From Limosilactobacillus vaginalis DSM 5837 = ATCC 49540 (GTDB lineage Bacteria; Bacillota; Bacilli; Lactobacillales; Lactobacillaceae), in NCBI RefSeq assembly GCF_000159435.1, contig NZ_GG693415.1:195388-259387 (forward strand): DNA of 64,000 nucleotides. The letters run 5' to 3'. The notes below the pieces were generated by a model. The model did not search any database and was not told the origin of the DNA. It worked only from the letters and a program-made list of their open reading frames with translations. Positions 22,195-29,848 of this stretch are shown here, one piece after another; position 1 is the stretch's first letter; the number at the start of each line of letters is the position of its first letter. Made by a program: the position numbers and the translations under genes.

Positions 22195-22494
22195 CTAGTT
22201 TTTTCGTTGTTCTGCCTGAAAATATCCCATTAATGAATAAGCCATTAAAGTTTCACAAACACAACCGATAACGACCATTGTAACGATAAACAAAATTGAG
22301 TTAGTCCAGGCTGATATTATTGCTAAGACACCGATGATTAATAGCAGGATTCCCCAGATAATCAATGCTTTGGAAAGGGGAGCCTGACGTTCAGGATGAA
22401 AGATTAGAAATGACTTATGAAGGTGGGTTAAGAAAAAGCAACCTTCAAACGCTGCAATTAAACCGAAGAGGGTCATTAAGATTGATAATAGCAT
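22195..22494 (-). CDS. Small membrane protein of unknown function
   Basis: A 99-residue protein with three hydrophobic stretches: about residues 2-23, 43-65 and 68-90. I do not recognise a family by name. The order rarA, structured RNA, small hypothetical gene, usp matches the setting described for the Lacto-usp motif, so it is likely the conserved hypothetical gene of that locus. The ATG is at 22494-22492, about 30 bases below the hairpin that ends the RNA. It may act in the membrane in the stress response, but this is only inferred from place. Confidence 0.6.
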   Translation of the reverse strand: MLLSILMTLFGLIAAFEGCFFLTHLHKSFLIFHPERQAPLSKALIIWGILLLIIGVLAIISAWTNSILFIVTMVVIGCVCETLMAYSLMGYFQAEQRKN

Positions 22495-22525
22495 AGATAA
22501 ACCTCACATTATTATTTGAAAGATA

Positions 22526-22571
22526 AATTAAGGAGGCTGGAAAATGATGTTGCTTTCCAGCCTCCTTAATT
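22526..22571 (-). terminator. Long hairpin ending the 6S-type RNA
   Basis: AATTAAGGAGGCTGGAAA pairs fully with TTTCCAGCCTCCTTAATT. The T-run is weak, so it could be a processing or partial stop. Confidence 0.75.
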
Positions 22572-22771
22572 GGTTATGTACGAAAACTCCGTTAGTGCCG
22601 TTAATTGTCATTCAGTGTTGACCTGTGTTTAAGACAGGTGGGACATGGCTGTTAGCTATTCAGTTACCAAGTGAAAAGGCATACTGGCCAACTAACGAAG
22701 CATTAGTCCCAATTTTATAAGACTGTAAGGCAAACCTGCGTTTAGACAACGCGTACACCACAGAATTTTCA
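22572..22771 (-). ncRNA. ssrS: Lacto-usp RNA, a 6S RNA of lactobacilli
   Basis: A rod-like structured RNA of about 200 bases read on the minus strand. A closing stem pairs GTGTACG near 22757 with CGTACAT near 22578. Further in, GGGAC pairs with GTCCC, and an apical hairpin forms from GTTAGTT and AGCTAAC with inner CAGT/ACTG. A promoter (TTGCTA, 17 bases, TAATAT) lies at 22805-22778, just past the rarA stop. Position beside rarA and before a hypothetical gene and usp fits the Lacto-usp motif, which has been interpreted as 6S RNA. 6S RNA binds the sigma-A polymerase holoenzyme. Ends are approximate. Confidence 0.78.
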
Positions 22772-22777
22772 ACATAT

Positions 22778-22805
22778 ATATTAGCATGATCTGACTAAAT
22801 TAGCA
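22778..22805 (-). promoter_or_regulatory. Promoter of the 6S-type RNA
   Basis: On the minus strand TTGCTA, a 17-base spacer, then TAATAT; predicted start near 22771. Confidence 0.65.
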
Positions 22806-22810
22806 ATTGG

Positions 22811-24109
22811 TTAAGGGTGTTGTGGATGGTGACGAAGACCGTTCCTTTGGGCATTTTTAAGTTGCCAATACTGGTTTCCAAGCGCTTGTTCGAAGCGGCC
22901 GTTCTTCTTTGGGTGGAAGTACTGAGCATTCTTGATCCTTTCTGGAAGGTATTGTTGGGCAACCCAATCTTGAGGGTAATCATGAGGAAATAAGTAATTA
23001 GTACCATGGCCTAACTTACTAGCACCCTTATAGTGGGCATCTTTCAGGTGGTCAGGAACTTCGCCTGTTCCACCGGCTCGGACTTGTTCTAGTGCACTGT
23101 CAACGGCACTAATTCCCGAATTGGATTTTGGCGAAAGACAAAGTTCAATGACGACATCAGCTAATGGAATCCGTGCTTCAGGGAAACCGATTTGCTGGGC
23201 AGCTTGAACTGCGGTTACGGCCCGTTGGACTGCAGGCATGTTAGCAAGGCCAATATCTTCGTAAGCAATGATAATCAATCGCCGACAAATGCTGATGAGG
23301 TCGCCGGCTTCAATTAGCCTAGCAAGGTAATGGAGAGCGGCATCGGTATCAGAACCCCGGATCGATTTTTGAAATGCGGAGATCACATCATAATGGGCAT
23401 CTCCATCCCGATCACTAGCAATTGCTTTCTTTTGAACGCTTTCTTCAATTACGGGGAGAGTGAGGTGGATTATACCATCTTTATCTGGATCAGTTGATTT
23501 GGCTGCTAATTCAAGGCCATTCAATGCACTCCGAAGATCGCCATTAGTTGCCGTTAATAATTGTTCTTCGGCATCCTGATCTAGTTTGATTGGCATCTTA
23601 CCCAAGCCGCGTTCCGAATCGGTTAGGGCGCGGTTAACTGCGACTTTCATATCTTCAATACTTAAAGGATGTACCGGGAAAATTTGGGTTCGGCTTCGAA
23701 TTGCTGGGTTAATACTAATATAAGGATTTTCGGTTGTGGCACCAATAAGGATGATTCGACCATTCTCTAAGTGGGGAAGCAAAAAGTCCTGTTTGCTTTT
23801 ATCTAAACGATGAATTTCATCAAGCAAGAGAATTACTGTTCCGCTCATTTTTGCTTCTTCAGCAACCACTTGAAGATCCTTTTTTGTATCCGTTGCAGCG
23901 TTTAATTTACGAAAAGCATACTTGGTTGAACCAGCAATGGCACTAGCGATACTTGTCTTTCCAGTACCAGGCGGTCCATAAAGAATTAGTGATGACAACA
24001 TCCTTGCTTTGACCATTCGGGAAATAATTTTATTGGGACCGACGAGGTGTTGCTGACCAACGACTTCACTAAGGTTCCGTGGTCGCATTCGATATGCCAA
24101 TGGTTGCAA
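22811..24109 (-). CDS. rarA: Replication-associated recombination protein A (AAA+ ATPase)
   Basis: Clamp-loader-like ATPase of 432 residues that works at stalled replication forks. Walker A is GPPGTGKTS at residues 45-53, Walker B is ILLLDEIHRLDK, and the MgsA-type C-terminal part includes YHYKGASKLGHGTNYLFPHDYP-like residues (seen as AHYKGASKLGHGTNYLFP). Start ATG lies two bases behind yueI, so the two genes are cotranscribed. In Firmicutes rarA is commonly beside a 6S RNA gene, as here. Confidence 0.94.
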   Translation of the reverse strand: MQPLAYRMRPRNLSEVVGQQHLVGPNKIISRMVKARMLSSLILYGPPGTGKTSIASAIAGSTKYAFRKLNAATDTKKDLQVVAEEAKMSGTVILLLDEIHRLDKSKQDFLLPHLENGRIILIGATTENPYISINPAIRSRTQIFPVHPLSIEDMKVAVNRALTDSERGLGKMPIKLDQDAEEQLLTATNGDLRSALNGLELAAKSTDPDKDGIIHLTLPVIEESVQKKAIASDRDGDAHYDVISAFQKSIRGSDTDAALHYLARLIEAGDLISICRRLIIIAYEDIGLANMPAVQRAVTAVQAAQQIGFPEARIPLADVVIELCLSPKSNSGISAVDSALEQVRAGGTGEVPDHLKDAHYKGASKLGHGTNYLFPHDYPQDWVAQQYLPERIKNAQYFHPKKNGRFEQALGNQYWQLKNAQRNGLRHHPQHP

Positions 24110-24111
24110 GA

Positions 24112-24585
24112 CTATTCGTCCTCCCTTTTAAATAACTTTTGCCAGAAATGTTTCTTTGGAGTCTCCTGTTTTGCTGACGGCTGAGATTCGACACTAGGAT
24201 ATCTTTTCTTGACATCAACTGGTGATTGATAAACAGCCGTTTTTGCAGCCACAACAACGGCTAACGATTCTGGATCAGTTCGAAATTCTGGATCGGTTTT
24301 TAATGTAAAGTTAGCATTAGCTGCAGTGGCGCTTTTAATGTAATCGCGTAATTCAGCATGAGGAAGGTTACCGTTAAGAAAAACTTGGTTACCAATCCCG
24401 CGCTGTAATTCTTTAGAGATAGCAAATGACCAGTTTCGTTCTTGAAGCTCAGCAACGCTAATTGTGAGGCAGACACGTTCACGAAAAGTGCCAAGATATT
24501 TTCGTTGTTCGTCTGGTTTGATCTTCGGCGGACCATATATTGCGTTATCAATCCGTTGTTCCATTGCTGACTTATCTTCTGCCAT
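24112..24585 (-). CDS. YueI family protein (DUF1694)
   Basis: A 157-residue soluble protein. The opening MEQRIDNAIYGPPKIKPDEQRKYLGTFRERV and LTISVAELQERNW match DUF1694/YueI, a Firmicutes family of unknown function. The C-terminal 35 residues are basic and proline-rich, ending HFWQKLFKREDE. It heads an operon with rarA (gap of two bases) and has a clear extended -10 promoter. A role linked to DNA maintenance could be guessed only from the neighbour. Confidence 0.78.
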   Translation of the reverse strand: MAEDKSAMEQRIDNAIYGPPKIKPDEQRKYLGTFRERVCLTISVAELQERNWSFAISKELQRGIGNQVFLNGNLPHAELRDYIKSATAANANFTLKTDPEFRTDPESLAVVVAAKTAVYQSPVDVKKRYPSVESQPSAKQETPKKHFWQKLFKREDE

Positions 24586-24617
24586 GGCTTAACCTCCCGT
24601 TGATAATATATTTAATT

Positions 24618-24626
24618 ATTATACCA
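24618..24626 (-). promoter_or_regulatory. Extended -10 promoter of yueI-rarA
   Basis: TGGTATAAT on the minus strand, 33 bases before the yueI start. Confidence 0.65.
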
Positions 24627-24726
24627 ATAATGATTAGTCGGTGGTAGAAAAGAGCATTTGGTAAAAGATGCGAAGCTTGATTCCCGCGATTAGACTTTGT
24701 ATTTTCAGAAATTACTAGTAATAGTT

Positions 24727-24762
24727 AGAGGCTGAGAAAAAACATTTTTTTCTCAGCCTCTC
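24727..24762 (-). terminator. Terminator of the YczE-like gene
   Basis: AGAGGCTGAGAAAAA pairs with TTTTTCTCAGCCTCT. It follows the minus-strand gene stop at 24775 and could also act on plus-strand transcripts. Member of the terminator family described in the findings. Confidence 0.8.
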
Positions 24763-24774
24763 TAATCGCGGAAA

Positions 24775-25515
24775 TTAATTACCAATATCAAGAGCTTGGT
24801 GCTTTAGTTTAGGGAAAATCTTCTTATCGGCCCAACCAGTAATTGCTCCCTGGAAAGCAAGGGCAAATAAGGTTCCAAGACCGAAGTTGTAAATCCCGCC
24901 TTGCATAACGGCAGCAATGATTGCCATGATTGTCGGTGGAATGTATGATAACCACATCGCAATTGTAGCGTTTCCCTTGCAGTAACGGAAACGGATGATT
25001 TGGAAGAGGTCATCAGCCGGGTGCAGAACTAAGTTAGCCCGTTGATAAATTGAAATAGCTGTCCCAATAAAGGCAACTCCCAAGAAGTTAATGAATACGT
25101 AAAGAATAATCATTGGCAGGGTGGTTGCATCAGGCATAATTCGGTTGAAAATGTTTGAGAACCATTGGATAAACAGTGAGAATGGCAACATAAAGATAAA
25201 GTTACCGCCAATCCGCCACCAATCCCATTTGTGCATCAAAATAGCATTAAGGACGGAGGTTAACATTCCTAGTACCATGAATGCCCAGAAAAGGGTAGTC
25301 GGCTTGTTTCCGAGAACAGCAATCCCAAGGTTGTTTTCGGCAGCTGTCCAATATGCTGAACCAAGAAATTGGGGATGAATATGTGAACTAGTTACTAGTG
25401 TCAGAACGTTCCCCATTGAATTGATTACAATTGAGAAAGCAAAGAAAGCCCAGCTAGCGGCCAAAGAAATTGTCCGTTGCTGTACTTGTCCTTGTGTTGG
25501 AATATCATCGTTCAT
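24775..25515 (-). CDS. Integral membrane protein, YczE/YitT-like
   Basis: A 246-residue protein with about five or six hydrophobic segments. Visible parts are SLAASWAFFAFSIVINSMG, LFWAFMVLGMLTSVLNAIL and MIILYVFINFLGVAFIGTAI. The overall pattern is close to YczE-type membrane proteins, whose function is mostly unknown, but the match is from memory of the family and not secure. Start was set at ATG 25515 because AAAGGAGCATAATT precedes it; the longer form from 25608 adds a cysteine-rich unconserved head. A promoter with TTGACA and TAAATT lies upstream, with an inverted repeat between the boxes. Confidence 0.6.
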   Translation of the reverse strand: MNDDIPTQGQVQQRTISLAASWAFFAFSIVINSMGNVLTLVTSSHIHPQFLGSAYWTAAENNLGIAVLGNKPTTLFWAFMVLGMLTSVLNAILMHKWDWWRIGGNFIFMLPFSLFIQWFSNIFNRIMPDATTLPMIILYVFINFLGVAFIGTAISIYQRANLVLHPADDLFQIIRFRYCKGNATIAMWLSYIPPTIMAIIAAVMQGGIYNFGLGTLFALAFQGAITGWADKKIFPKLKHQALDIGN

Positions 25516-25579
25516 AATTATGCTCCTTTGATCTGTGAACTTGCAATCGTGAAAACATTCACGCTTATTACGGAAAATA

Positions 25580-25608
25580 AATTTACAACCTTCTGAAAGG
25601 GTTGTCAA
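25580..25608 (-). promoter_or_regulatory. Promoter with an operator-like repeat for the YczE-like gene
   Basis: On the minus strand TTGACA (25608-25603), 17 bases, TAAATT (25585-25580). ACAACC and GGTTGT form an inverted repeat at 25585-25605 that fills the spacer. Confidence 0.6.
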
Positions 25609-25654
25609 TAGCGCAATTGTGACATATTAATCCGTTATAAATAAATTTATTAAA

Positions 25655-25680
25655 TTATATGTTAACCGGTTAACATATAA
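25655..25680. promoter_or_regulatory. 26-bp perfect palindrome, likely LacI-type operator
   Basis: TTATATGTTAACC followed by its exact reverse complement, centred on CCGG. Even-centred CG palindromes with AACCGGTT cores are typical of LacI/MalR-family operators. It lies between divergent genes, 68 bases before yaaA. The regulator is not identifiable here. Confidence 0.65.
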
Positions 25681-25748
25681 GTGATTTTAAAAACAAAAAA
25701 TTGCAAATAAAAAATTTTTCGGTTATTTTGATTAGGAGGAGGTAGACA

Positions 25749-26507
25749 ATGAAAATTATTATTTCACCAGCACGAAAAATGAAGAGCGATCCCGATTCTT
25801 TACCGTATGATGCTCTCCCTCAATATTTGGAGCAGAGCCAAGAAATACTGAAGTGGTTAAACACATTAACATTTAAACAATTGCACCAGCTATGGTGGAA
25901 TTGTAGTGAGCGACTTGCGCAGACTAACTATAGACGCGTTAAAGGAATGAACCTTACTGATAATCTCACGCCAGCAGTCTTGGCCTTCCAAGGACTTCAG
26001 TATCAGTACATTGGCGCTGGGGTAATGACTGAGCATCAATTAAGGTATCTTCAGGAACATTTGCGAATTTTATCAGGGCTTTACGGAATCCTTAAACCAT
26101 TTGATGGGATCTCTCAATATCGCTTGGGGATGGGTGATCGAGCAACGGTTAATCATACTAAAAATTTATATGAGTTTTGGGGTGACCGCTTGTATCAGGA
26201 GCTGTTTCGGGATAATCAATTAGTGATTAATCTCGCTTCAAATGAATATTCAAAGGCAATTAAACCATTCTTGCGGCCACAGGATCGAATGATTACTTGT
26301 ATCTTTGGCGAAGAAATTAACGGTAAGATTAAGCAAAAGGCGACCCTAGCAAAAATGGCTCGGGGGAATATGGTTCGTTTTTTAACAGAAATTAACGCAG
26401 CCAAATCAAGTGATTTAAAAGGCTTTTCCGTTGGTGGATATCAATTTCGAGCAGACCTTTCTACAACGGAAAAGTATTATTTTGAGCTTCAGAAACATAA
26501 GGGCTAG
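25749..26507 (+). CDS. yaaA: Peroxide stress protein YaaA (DUF328)
   Basis: Cytosolic DNA-binding protein of 252 residues that limits iron-driven oxidative damage in E. coli. Family marks: MKIIISPARKMK at the start, LSGLYGILKPFDGISQYRLGMG in the middle, NLASNEYSKAI, and ARGNMVRFL near the end. ATG follows AGGAGGAGGTAGAC. Single gene, probably with its own promoter in the AT-rich upstream region near the 26-bp palindrome. Confidence 0.93.
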   Translation: MKIIISPARKMKSDPDSLPYDALPQYLEQSQEILKWLNTLTFKQLHQLWWNCSERLAQTNYRRVKGMNLTDNLTPAVLAFQGLQYQYIGAGVMTEHQLRYLQEHLRILSGLYGILKPFDGISQYRLGMGDRATVNHTKNLYEFWGDRLYQELFRDNQLVINLASNEYSKAIKPFLRPQDRMITCIFGEEINGKIKQKATLAKMARGNMVRFLTEINAAKSSDLKGFSVGGYQFRADLSTTEKYYFELQKHKG

Positions 26508-26544
26508 GAAAATTTTATTTTTCCTGGTCTTTTTAATTTAAACG

Positions 26545-26574
26545 AAAAAAGAGCCGGAAAATCCGACTCTTTTA
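26545..26574 (-). terminator. Terminator of rpsD (probably two-way with yaaA)
   Basis: On the minus strand AAAAGAGTCGGA pairs with the CCGGCTCTTTT side around TTTT, followed by T residues. It lies between convergent genes. Confidence 0.85.
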
Positions 26575-26595
26575 ACAACGTAGCAACCTTAAAGA

Positions 26596-27201
26596 TTACT
26601 TGTTGTAGAATTCAACGATAAGTGATTCGTCGATATCAGCATCCATGTCTTCACGGGCAGGGATACGGTTTAACTTACCTTCAAGCTTGTCAGCATCGAA
26701 GTCAACGTATGATGGACGAGAAACAACTGCGTCAACAGCGTTCTTGATTACATCAAGGTTCTTTGACTTATCACGAACAGCGATAACTTGACCAACGCTA
26801 ACTTCGTATGAAGGAATGTCAACGCGCTTACCATCAACGGTAATGTGGCCATGGTTAACCAATTGACGAGCTTGACGACGAGTAGTAGCCAAACCAAGAC
26901 GGTAAACCATGTTGTCAAGACGACGTTCAAGTAAGGCCATGAAGTTAGCACCGTGAGTACCTTCCTTGATCTTACCGGCACGTACGAAAAGATTTGAGAA
27001 TTGACGTTCAGTCATTCCGTACATGAAACGAAGCTTTTGCTTTTCCCGAAGTTGAGTACCGTATTCAGAAAGCTTACCGTGACGATCACGACCATGATCA
27101 CCAGGAGCGTAAGCCCGACGAGCTAATTCCTTACCAGTACCTGAAAGTGAAACACCTAAGCGGCGTGAAAGACGCCAGCTAGGACCTGTATAACGTGACA
27201 T
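26596..27201 (-). CDS. rpsD: 30S ribosomal protein S4
   Basis: Small-subunit assembly protein S4 of 201 residues. It opens [18 protein letters not shown] and carries the S4 RNA-binding domain [19 protein letters not shown] through [17 protein letters not shown]. The start was set at ATG 27201 because the S4 family begins here and GGAGG lies 10 bases upstream; an in-frame ATG at 27285 would run through the leader. Monocistronic with its own promoter and a 165-base leader, consistent with S4 autoregulation. Confidence 0.96.
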   Translation of the reverse strand: MSRYTGPSWRLSRRLGVSLSGTGKELARRAYAPGDHGRDRHGKLSEYGTQLREKQKLRFMYGMTERQFSNLFVRAGKIKEGTHGANFMALLERRLDNMVYRLGLATTRRQARQLVNHGHITVDGKRVDIPSYEVSVGQVIAVRDKSKNLDVIKNAVDAVVSRPSYVDFDADKLEGKLNRIPAREDMDADIDESLIVEFYNK

Positions 27202-27367
27202 AAATAAAATCCTCCAATATTTTTGTTGGAGTAAAATAATCCGATGTGAGATTGACATTCGTGCAGGCTGATCTGAATTGTTCACCCTTGCAGCTAGGTT
27301 ACTAAAAACACCTTACGGCACCAGTCTGTTGACGAGCTTGCCCCTCACTGCTGCATTATTTTACACA
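27202..27367 (-). promoter_or_regulatory. Structured 5' leader of rpsD with sequestered ribosome site
   Basis: An untranslated leader of about 165 bases. Its last hairpin pairs CTCCAA with TTGGAG at 27211-27231, so the Shine-Dalgarno GGAGG lies in the stem. In other Firmicutes S4 binds its own leader and represses translation; the same is inferred here. No match to a named leader family could be tested. Confidence 0.6.
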
Positions 27368-27373
27368 AAGAAT

Positions 27374-27403
27374 AATATACAACAATTATTCCTTACTAGT
27401 CAA
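27374..27403 (-). promoter_or_regulatory. Promoter of rpsD
   Basis: On the minus strand TTGACT (27403-27398), an 18-base spacer, TATATT (27379-27374). The -35 overlaps the 3' end of the neighbouring gene. Confidence 0.65.
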
Positions 27404-27854
27404 TAGTTGCCATGAGCCGATTAGCAAATTCTTCCATTTCGTTAGCAAATGATTGATTAAATCGCTTTAAGATTGGCGCGTCCAAATCAAGGACACCATA
27501 AAGTGAGCCGTTCTGTCTTAACATTGGGACAACAAGTTCTGACTTGGCAGCACTATCACAGGCAATGTATGAAGAAAACTTAGAAACATCGTCTACAATT
27601 TGTGTCTTTTTAGTTGAGGCGGCAACCCCGCATACTCCCTTGCCGAGCTCAATGTGCATGCAGGCAACCTTACCTTGAAATGGTCCAAGATCAAGCTGGT
27701 CATTTTTAGAGTTATAAAGATAAAAGCCAGCCCAATTTAGGTTATCTATACTTTCATTAATTAATGCGCTTGCGTTTGCTAAGTTAGCGATTGCTGAATG
27801 TTCGTTGGTTAATAACGCGGAAAGTTGTTCATTTAACAGGGATAATTCTGTCAT
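27396..27854 (-). CDS. Free methionine-(R)-sulfoxide reductase, GAF type
   Basis: Cytosolic enzyme of 152 residues that repairs free Met-R-sulfoxide with thioredoxin. The single GAF domain contains WAGFYLY, GPFQGKVACMHIELGKGVCG and IACDSAAKSELVVP. Its cysteines C65, C75 and C99 have the same spacing as C84, C94 and C118 of the E. coli enzyme, so all active-site residues are present. It reads toward rpsD with no visible terminator between. The ATG follows GGAAGAAGGAACGATT. Confidence 0.93.
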   Translation of the reverse strand: MTELSLLNEQLSALLTNEHSAIANLANASALINESIDNLNWAGFYLYNSKNDQLDLGPFQGKVACMHIELGKGVCGVAASTKKTQIVDDVSKFSSYIACDSAAKSELVVPMLRQNGSLYGVLDLDAPILKRFNQSFANEMEEFANRLMATID

Positions 27855-27909
27855 AATCGTTCCTTCTTCCTTCTAATGTTAAATTGGTTCCAGTAATAGC
27901 AGACCATTA

Positions 27910-27918
27910 TGGTATAAT
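27910..27918 (+). promoter_or_regulatory. Extended -10 promoter of ezrA
   Basis: TGGTATAAT at 27910-27918, 68 bases before the chosen ezrA start. Confidence 0.6.
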
Positions 27919-27985
27919 TTTCATAGAATTTTAGAGCCGATGGATATAATTTGTCAATGATGGCTTAAAGATGTAGGTGGATAAA

Positions 27986-29680
27986 TTGGTTTTTCAAATA
28001 ATAATTGGGATTTTAATTGTTCTTGCAATTATCTTGGCGGCATTATATTACTACCAAAAGCGGCTAATCCGTCAGTATGAGCAAATTGATGCACAAGTTA
28101 AGCAGTTACAGGAAATGAAAATTGAACAACATTTTGAAAAAGTTGAGCAATTGAAGGTAACTGGCGATTCCCAGGAACAATTAGAGAAACTTGAAAAGAA
28201 CTATCAAGACGAGGTCGTTTCTCAAGAAAAGAAGCTAGCGGGCGAGTTAGAGACAATTAAGTCACTAATCCACACAAGCAAAGTTTTCTCTCTTGCTAAA
28301 CGGTTAAGTGATTTAGAATTAGCGGTTCACCAGGTGAATGACCAGTGCTTGCAGATAAAATCTTCACTTCATCATATAAAAGAGCTGCACCAAGCTCATA
28401 AGCGGGCAATCGATCAAATTAAGCAACGTTATCGTCATTTCCATCACGTTCTTGATGAAAAGAGCTTTGAATATGGTGATAGTATCAAACTGCTTAATGA
28501 TCAACTTGAAGATCTTGAACATGAATACGATAAGTTTTCCCAGTTGAGTCAGACGGGAGATTTTGATGCTGCCCAACAGATATTGACTGATTTAAAGCAG
28601 AATAATAAAAAATTGGCAGACTTGATTGAGCAAGTCCCTAAGCTTTATAAACCATTGATTGCTGAATTTCCTACCCAGTTAAATGAATTAGCAAGTGGCT
28701 ATGAGCAGCTCACTAAGCAAAATTATCGCTTTACAACGGATAACATTCCTGAAAAAGTTAATCAGCTTCGGCAGTTATGCCAAGAGGATCTCAAGCAGAT
28801 TAATACCCTTCAGCTTGATGGGGTTGAGGATTCAATTAAGGACATTGCTGATCAGATTGATGATTTGTATGCAACAATGCAAAGTGAGATTGATGCTCGT
28901 CCACAAGTTGAACATCTGATGGGAGTTTTAGGAAAGTTTATTAACCATGCTTCAACTCAAAATAATGAGTTAAGTAATGAACTTGAGCGGCTAAGCATTA
29001 ATTACACATTGAATAACCACGAAATTGAAACCGCTCGTTCGTTAAATGAACAAATTATTAACATTGAAAAGGAATATAAGGACGACCAGGCCGCAATCAA
29101 AGACCATACTGCTATTTATAGTCAAGTCCTTGCACGGCAAAATAAGAATGAGCGTTCCTTAACGGAGATTGAAAAGCAACAGGCAAAGATTAACGATGAG
29201 GTTGCCAAGCTACAAGGTGATCAGCAACGGGCTGAACAAATGCTGCAAAAGTATTCAACAAAGCTGAGGACGACACGGCGGCAAGTTGAGCAACTAAACT
29301 TGCCTGGATTACCAAAGGATTATTTAGATTACTTCTTTGGGGTTAGCGATGAAATCAAGCGGTTGGCCGATGAACTACAAAAATATAAGGTTAATATGGA
29401 TGAAGTTACTAAGCAGCTAATAATTGTTGAATCAGACTTAGAAACTCTTGACGAAAAGACAAATGATATTCGTGATAGCGTTGAGTTAACTGAGCGGCTT
29501 CAGCAATATGCTAATCGCTTTAGTGATGAATCAAAAGTCGCTGCTGCAGCGGCAAAGTCTCAAGAAGAGTTTAATAAGTTTAATTACACGACAAGCTTAG
29601 AAACAATCGCAACGGCTCTGGAAGAGGCTGAACCTGGTAGTTATAAGCGGATTGAAGATAGCTACTATAATGAAAAGTAG
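27986..29680 (+). CDS. ezrA: Septation ring formation regulator EzrA
   Basis: Membrane-anchored cell division protein that restrains FtsZ ring formation and links it to PBP1 traffic. The 564-residue product has one N-terminal membrane helix (about residues 2-24, VFQIIIGILIVLAIILAAL) and then almost only charged coiled coil, the spectrin-like repeats of EzrA. Start set at TTG 27986 because AGGTGG lies five bases upstream; GTG 27977 would add three residues but lies inside that site. Single-gene unit closed by a strong terminator. Confidence 0.92.
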   Translation: MVFQIIIGILIVLAIILAALYYYQKRLIRQYEQIDAQVKQLQEMKIEQHFEKVEQLKVTGDSQEQLEKLEKNYQDEVVSQEKKLAGELETIKSLIHTSKVFSLAKRLSDLELAVHQVNDQCLQIKSSLHHIKELHQAHKRAIDQIKQRYRHFHHVLDEKSFEYGDSIKLLNDQLEDLEHEYDKFSQLSQTGDFDAAQQILTDLKQNNKKLADLIEQVPKLYKPLIAEFPTQLNELASGYEQLTKQNYRFTTDNIPEKVNQLRQLCQEDLKQINTLQLDGVEDSIKDIADQIDDLYATMQSEIDARPQVEHLMGVLGKFINHASTQNNELSNELERLSINYTLNNHEIETARSLNEQIINIEKEYKDDQAAIKDHTAIYSQVLARQNKNERSLTEIEKQQAKINDEVAKLQGDQQRAEQMLQKYSTKLRTTRRQVEQLNLPGLPKDYLDYFFGVSDEIKRLADELQKYKVNMDEVTKQLIIVESDLETLDEKTNDIRDSVELTERLQQYANRFSDESKVAAAAAKSQEEFNKFNYTTSLETIATALEEAEPGSYKRIEDSYYNEK

Positions 29681-29684
29681 CAAA

Positions 29685-29734
29685 AATTAAGAGGGTAAGA
29701 AAAAGCAGATGTTTTTTCTCACCCTCTTAATTAT
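29685..29734 (+). terminator. Terminator of ezrA
   Basis: AATTAAGAGGGTAAGAAAAA pairs with TTTTTTCTCACCCTCTTAATT around GCAGATG. The far side merges with the next promoter. Confidence 0.9.
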
Positions 29735-29738
29735 TATC

Positions 29739-29747
29739 TGCTATAAT
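29739..29747 (+). promoter_or_regulatory. Extended -10 promoter of the desulfurase-thiI pair
   Basis: TGCTATAAT directly behind the ezrA terminator, 102 bases before the start codon. Confidence 0.6.
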
Positions 29748-29848
29748 AAAAAACTGGTTTATTGGCGTCGCAACCAAAACATCTATCCAATTTTTAGCGC
29801 ATTAATAATATTTATAATCAAGCTTTGTTTGATGAAAGGAAAATAAGC

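Noticed and set aside
27202..27285. Extended S4 start at ATG 27285
   Set aside because: The extra residues overlap the leader hairpin and are not part of S4; the family start and ribosome site point to 27201.
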